Source of the DNA: Theocolax elegans
Taxonomy: Eukaryota; Arthropoda; Insecta; Hymenoptera; Cerocephalidae
Length of the DNA: 64,000 nt
Assembly: GCA_026168455.1 (NCBI GenBank)
Contig: CM047428.1
Span: 909,387 to 973,386 of the forward strand
Direction of reading: 5' to 3'
Part shown: positions 58,194 to 64,000 of the stretch, piece after piece
Layout: each line of letters opens with the position of its first letter
Numbering within the stretch: position 1 is the first letter of the stretch
Made by a program: the position numbers and the translations under genes
The notes under the pieces: model-generated
Database searches by the model: none
What the model was told of the DNA's origin: nothing
The model's input: the letters and a program-made list of their open reading frames with translations, nothing else

Positions 58194-59045
58194 ACATTAT
58201 TCGATGAATCCGATACACGCTGGTAAGAATTCAAACTGATTTGTGAAAATGAACGAATCGATAAGTAAATTAACGTTGTTGTACGTTTATGACGATTATT
58301 AATTATTGTTTTTTAGTCGGTTCGAGTTGTACTTTGTACATTATTAGCGAGTAACGTTGTGACAACGTTGCTTCGGTAAATTTTCAAATATTGATACGGT
58401 GGAAACGAGAAATGATTGTGACCCGGGGAGGAAACGATACAACTGCGTTGCATCAATCGAACATTGAACGATTGAGTAATCGCATTTTATGCAACGTTAA
58501 ACGATGTTTTCGAATAAAACGCTAGACATCGCGCCGAAAAAAATTAAAATTCAAAAGTATAGTAACGTTATTGCGAGTTATACTTATAAAATAAGTGGTA
58601 TAAGCAGAAGATATAAATATACAATGTGTATGATTTGAGTAACTATAGATTTCTTTAGTCTATTATTAAAAGTAGCAAAATCGTAGATTACACGTTGTTT
58701 AGAAGAATATGAATCTGTCGGAAAAAGTTAGACAAACGTTGTACAAAGGTTAATTACCAATAATGTTACTGCAACGTTACACTCGTACATTGAAAATGTA
58801 AGCGTTTGGTAAATTCAATCGTATCAAACAATTGTCCCCCTATATATTTATATTTAAATTATCCGGTATACGCTATCACAGTAGCTCCCAAATGCCACGA
58901 ATACCGATTTAGAAAAATTTAATGATAGTTCATTTTTTACCGCCCGTAGTCATTTAATTTTATTTTCCTAAATACTTCAGTTGGATTCCAGTTAATTCCT
59001 GATCTTACATTACATATCCTTTTTATAATACATACATACACACAG

Positions 59046-59079
<34 letters not shown>

Positions 59080-61375
59080 GTATATACCCTACGACACCCT
59101 CCACATAATTAATTCCATGGAAACAAGTCGGTCGATCGAATGACGCATATATAGTACTACACCCGCAAGTTTTACATTTGAGAAAGGAAAGGAAATAAGC
59201 TCGAGCGCAGGGATTCCGGAAAAGATTCGAAAACCCAGGCCAAACTCGTAATTCAAAATCATATCAGTCTGAGTCTCTTAATTCATCCTCGAAATTCCTT
59301 TACCGGGCCTCCTATAATTCATGCGCGCTCGTAGATAAATTCTTATCGCCCTCTAAAAAAAAAAGAAGAACCAGCAAGGAAGAGAGAAAGTTTACGCGTC
59401 GCGGCTATTGGAATTCCAATCGGCTTTCAATAACTTCTTCCCCTTTTTTTCATTTTTCTATTTTCTCTTTCCTTTAATCGCGCGGATCAATTATAGGAAT
59501 CTAAACCGCGTCTCGCAATCGATGCTTTGAGCATCGAATCTCAATGTTTTGAGTATCGTATTATATGGAGTGATACGCAAATTTATTTTTATCGATTAAC
59601 ACAACGTAATTGAAATATTTATCTCGGAGCGAACTAAAAATTTGTATTCTCTTAATGAAATTGAACTAAATTTGTTAAAATTATCAAATCGAATAAAATT
59701 GAAAACTAAAATTTTCGGGTCGTGTTAAATTAAAAATTAATTAACATTTGGAGTTATCTTAAATTTTAAGTGATAGTAAATTATAAGGTATAATTTATAA
59801 ATTTTAAATTAAACTTGTATAATGTATAATATTATGTTATATATTATAAATTATAAATTAAACAAATTTTCGAGTTATCTTAAATGTTAAATTGTTCGGA
59901 TCAAAGTAAATTATAAGGAAAAACAACTGCGAATAATAAACAATTACGATCGTCTAAAAAAAGAAATACGTAAAGTACATTAAACCATCTCGCATAAACG
60001 TCGAAATGTGTAAGGGACGATACGTTAAACGAAAACCCGTGCGACAAAAACAACGAATATTATTTTGATAACCTTTACCAACGAAAAGAAAAAATAAAAA
60101 AGAAAACAAAAGAACAAAACCAGAACTGGATTTTAAACGGTTCATTGCAAAACGAGTGGTCAACAACTACTCTAAAACAACCCGTCTTCCTCTTGAATGG
60201 AAATAAACTGATTTGACACAAAGTATTAAGTATTAATTTATATCAATCGTATGCGAGGTCTATTTGTGAAAACCGTCATCCGCGTTCATACGGAAAGGTA
60301 TATAATAGGTTTAATTAATTTAATTTTTTATTATATACTCTATTTTTACCTTTCTGCTTTTACCGACTTGAAACAATGTGCATGAAATCAAATATGCTTG
60401 AGGAAATGACAAAAAAAACTGATAAATTATTCAAATTTCCCGCGATTGTCATTGACGACTGAGAAGTATTATTTTTATAAAAATTATTTATAAGACTACG
60501 TGTACAGTGGAGATTAATTTTAAGCGCGGGAAATTTGAATGGTATTCTTGAGGAAAAACTTTGCCGAAGAAAAAGTTTGAGTAAATTTTAATGGCTAAAT
60601 TTTCTACATGCCGTAGTAACTTATACACATAGTTACTTCACTTATAGCAAATATAATTCTAATTGTGATATTTTACTATTAACGTATAATATACAGTATT
60701 AGTATACGATATGTGAAAGTGAATTAATATGAAAAAATAATAATAATATATAATTACGATATAGAATTTAACCTACATTTTTATTGTTTTGAGGTAGTAA
60801 GAGTAAAAAATTTGAATTGAAAAGATTACAGATAAATTTATCATAGTGTGTCGAAGAAGAAGGTCTGTGTGCGTCTTCCTGACGAGCCCACTAAACAGTA
60901 TTGGGGCGAAACACACATTTTCAGCCTATTTTTCTTAGTTTTACAACCTTAGATATTAATATTTTTTTTTGATGCAGTAGGCGCAAAATGCGTATTTTGC
61001 ACTTTGTTTTGCGGGCGCAAAATGCTCATTTCTCGGTCACGGATGCACAAAAGTAATTTTGCGCCCCCGAAATAAAAATTATTTAAATTATAAATTATTA
61101 TTTTATTTTATTATTTTTTTGTTAGGAACGTAAAAATTAATTTATTAGGGGGGGGGCTCCATCTTTCTAATATAATAATTTTTACACGTTTTATTATGAA
61201 TGTTCTAATATATATCGTAACAATTTCTACTATACAAATAATAATATTTATTAAAAATATGCTTATAGAGTATAGTAAGTTTTAATACGAATATTACAAA
61301 TTTTGTTATACTATTTCTCTCAGTGTGTGCAACATAACCTGAAAAACCCATTGTGAATTACGATTGGTTTGGGTA
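58194..61375. other. Non-coding stretch
   Basis: AT-rich DNA. A CA/TA microsatellite lies near 59038-59088. A short inverted repeat at 60429-60541 has ends ATTCAAATTTCCCGCG and its complement. About 60980-61070 has repeated GCGCAAAATG words. Short ORFs carry no known motif. Confidence 0.45.
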
Positions 61376-61767
61376 CTTATTCGGCATTTGACCCCCCAAA
61401 AAATCATGTTTTTTTACCCAATCGATTAAAAAATGAATAAAATAAGTTTCTAAATACTTTTTTTAGTGGAGAAATGTGTTTTCGGTCGTTTTTAGTGATT
61501 TGTAGTTCGCTTAACCTAAAAGCAAGTTCAGCCCGATAAACGGGTTTATGCATATTTGGGTTATTGGACGGATACAAAAGCAAGTTGAAACTACAGTGTA
61601 ATGGAATTGGTAAAATAAATTGTGGAATAAAAATTATTTTTTTGCTAAAAATCGATCGGAAACACATTTCTCCACTAAAAAATGTAATTAGAAACTTATT
61701 TTATGCATCTTTTAATCAATTAGATTAAAGAAAACATGATTTTTTTGGGGGTCAAATCCCGAATAAG
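61376..61767. mobile_element. Palindromic MITE-like element, ~390 bp
   Basis: The left end CTTATTCGGCATTTGACCCC and right end GGGGTCAAATCCCGAATAAG are inverted. The arms extend inward about 120 bp (AGTGGAGAAATGTGTTTTC against GAAACACATTTCTCCACT). The interior of ~150 bp contains no gene; the minus-strand ORF at 61404-61667 lies mostly in the arms. Confidence 0.75.
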
Positions 61768-61885
61768 ATCCTTCGTTTGTTATTTCTCTACGGATTAACG
61801 TAAAAATTTGACAATTTATTTGTAATACTGTACAAAATAGCGCTCTAGTGTCAGAAATCTTGAAAAACTATTTAAGGAGATAGCA

Positions 61886-62170
61886 TACTCGGTGGGTTAC
61901 CGACCGAACACGAAAATATAATTATTACATTTATTTAAAAAAATGCGCAAATTTATGAAAAACCCAAATACAGAAGAGCAATAGATAATTCAATAATAAA
62001 TCATTCTACAAAGTTTCAAGTCGATGGATTATGGACAAAAAAATTTCTACACCATAAATGTACGATTTTCCGTGAATCTTCGGTACAGAAATTTTTGAAG
62101 ATGTCTTTGTCGAATTGATCTGTAACTTTGTAGAATTACTTGTAGTATTCAGCTTTGGTTAAAATTGCAT
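61886..62170. mobile_element. Partial copy of the 11464 MITE
   Basis: It starts TACTCGGTGGGTTACCGACCG and contains AATAAATCATTCTACAAAG and GTAGAATTACTTGTAGTATTC, as in the complete copy at 11464-11798. The inverted right end is missing. Confidence 0.55.
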
Positions 62171-64000
62171 ATTTTTTTAAATAAATGTAACAATTATATA
62201 TGTAGTTATATATCGGTAGAAATGTTACATAACTTCGAAATCTTAACCTCATACACGCGATCTTCCTCGAAAATGTACAAAAGTTACTGGGAACGATCGA
62301 CGGATCGGACGAGTCGCTCGCACCTCGTACAATATGCTAACGAGCTACACGTAGACATATATATGTACACTCGATTCCCACAGACAAACGTCAAAGATTT
62401 ACGAGTCCGGAAGCGATCGCAACGTTCACTCGATATCTTCCTTACCAATATACGCGTGTTTCCGGAGGGCCGAATATAATTGGTGGGTCTCCTGAGGGAG
62501 GGGGGGAGGAGGAGGCTTACACGATGTATCGTAACCAAGATAAAGTTGATGCATTGCCACTCTCTCGGACTTCTGGACTTGGAAAAACGAGGTGAGCTCA
62601 TTCACTCACTGCTTTATCGACCGAGCTTTATAGGGCCTATTAACCCTTTTAGTCATATATTTTTCTATTTCAGATGATTCTGTGAAACTTCGTGTACACG
62701 GATTTTTGGAGATACTAATAATGAATCAGATGCGAGATTTTCGAAATTACTCTTAATCGATAAGATACTAGACACGGAATTTCGCAAATTTACTGTTAGA
62801 TTTGATATTTGAGCCCACACGAAGACCCCCGTACACAAAGTTGCGCGAACTCACAACTGAAAATGTAAAACATAGTTAGTCGCCATCTTGAATAAGAAAT
62901 TTTGAAAATCTAATGTCAGATCCGTATTTAGAATCCTGAAAAATCACATTGTCACGAAAAAATGATAAAAAGTCTGGTAAAAAATAAATTATTCCCAAAA
63001 AATCACTTTTTTATTTATTTGGTGTTGCATGTAACAAAAATAATAAATGTTTATGTTTGTTGGATATTTTTATGTATGTAACATTTTAGCCATAGTAACA
63101 AAATGCAAAAGACTCGGCAGAAATCCGTTAAATGCAGAATAAATAGCCAAAATGTAATGAAATTTTGGTGATACTTCTCTCGCAGAGTACTATGCCGTAG
63201 AGGGTTAACGTTATAGATTTTTCCTTATTTTTATGTAACTTATGACTTTTTCTTAAATTATATCTATGTTATCACAGCTTTTTATTAAACTTCGATTTGA
63301 GTATTAATATTTAATAGTTTAGAAGTTACAAGCATTTAAAGTAAAGAATTTTTTTTGTAAGTTTTTCTTTAAAAGCGTATAACTTTTGAAAAAACGATTG
63401 TTAGGGTCTGGAGCTCTGGCTTTTTTCATATTTTTATATTAGAAAACATATCCTGCAAGCTAGGCATGATTCGTTTCCCAATCATATGAGGTTAGTTATA
63501 CAAAATTTATCCCGGTTCCCAAAGGCATCAGTATTTTCTTTGATAAAAAGCGAAAACATTTCATTTTTCTGGGTGGTGTTTTTTTTATTTATTTAATAAT
63601 GAAATTGGGATTTAGAGAAGATCTTAAGGATAATGCAAGAAACAGCGTGTGGAAACAAAAATATTAATTAGTGAACCTTTGTGAGAACAATTTTTAAATT
63701 CTTTGAATTCTAAAACACCTCTCGTGACACTTACGTTATTATTTGGAGGTCCGACATCAGGTGAAGATTTAAAGAAACTCGTATAATACGGATTTTTCAT
63801 CCACTTGTAGGGAATGCGCAATCCGAAAAATATCGCGTGGATAATAATTTTTACCGTGTGACACGTGGTGAAAATGGGAAGAAACGATATTTGATTTCCC
63901 TTTAAAAATTACACGGCGGGTCACCAGTGAAACATTGTCCTATAGGCAGTATAGCCTGCTATTCTCTACTAGCAGTTAAAATAGTAGATGAAGAAAATGA
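62171..64000. other. Non-coding stretch to the window end
   Basis: A GC-richer patch at about 62270-62600 has overlapping ORFs on both strands without known domains. The remainder is AT-rich. I see no supported gene. Confidence 0.35.

Overview
The window looks like AT-rich, gene-poor insect DNA. A hymenopteran host is a low-confidence guess from its overall character. It is dense in microsatellites, tRNA-derived SINEs and small inverted-repeat elements. I recognise no host protein-coding gene, so the flanks may be intergenic or a large intron.

The main object is one complete, apparently intact Polinton/Maverick element (virus-like, adintovirus type) at 25597-42209, 16,613 bp long. It has perfect 51-bp terminal inverted repeats beginning AG and ending CT, flanked by a perfect 6-bp target-site duplication, ATCGTC (25591-25596 and 42210-42215). 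Inside the left end lie a fold-back sequence and three tandem copies of a ~326-bp unit; inside the right end lie three short copies of another repeat.

The element's genes, left to right, are: a minus-strand orphan (26861-27289); a protein-primed family B DNA polymerase that reads as a four-exon gene with three introns of 66-72 nt (27939-32584); a 54-residue protein with an N-myristoylation-like start (32838-33002); an FtsK/HerA-type packaging ATPase; a small pX-like protein with a hydrophobic tail; an unknown SR/SS-rich protein; a parvovirus-type phospholipase A2; an rve integrase with a C-terminal chromodomain; a candidate penton (minor capsid) protein; a pVI-like basic protein; the double-jelly-roll major capsid protein; an unknown protein with a faint exonuclease resemblance; an adenain-like cysteine protease; and a 259-residue protein that may be PC4-like. 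From the ATPase to the protease the genes are packed with overlaps or tiny gaps, and all are open. Together they supply replication (polymerase), integration (integrase), packaging (ATPase), capsid (MCP, penton), maturation (protease) and membrane penetration (PLA2, pVI-like, pX-like).

Left flank (1-25590): a 2.7-kb inverted repeat at 1391-4086 with ~1.2-kb arms, several fold-back/MITE elements (6224-6486, 9045-10028, 11464-11798, 11891-12138, 12982-13662), a SINE-like copy split by another repeat (7946-8472), a perfect 58-bp palindrome (15094-15151), and a tRNA-like sequence inside an inverted-repeat element (24293-24691).

Right flank (42216-64000): a long (TC)n tract, a full SINE with target duplication (45295-45519), and two neighbouring recent tandem duplications, one of ~2.07 kb (46419-50522) and one of ~3.70 kb (50825-58193), separated by a tRNA-like repeat. 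The remainder is AT-rich with further MITE copies (61376-61767, 61886-62170).
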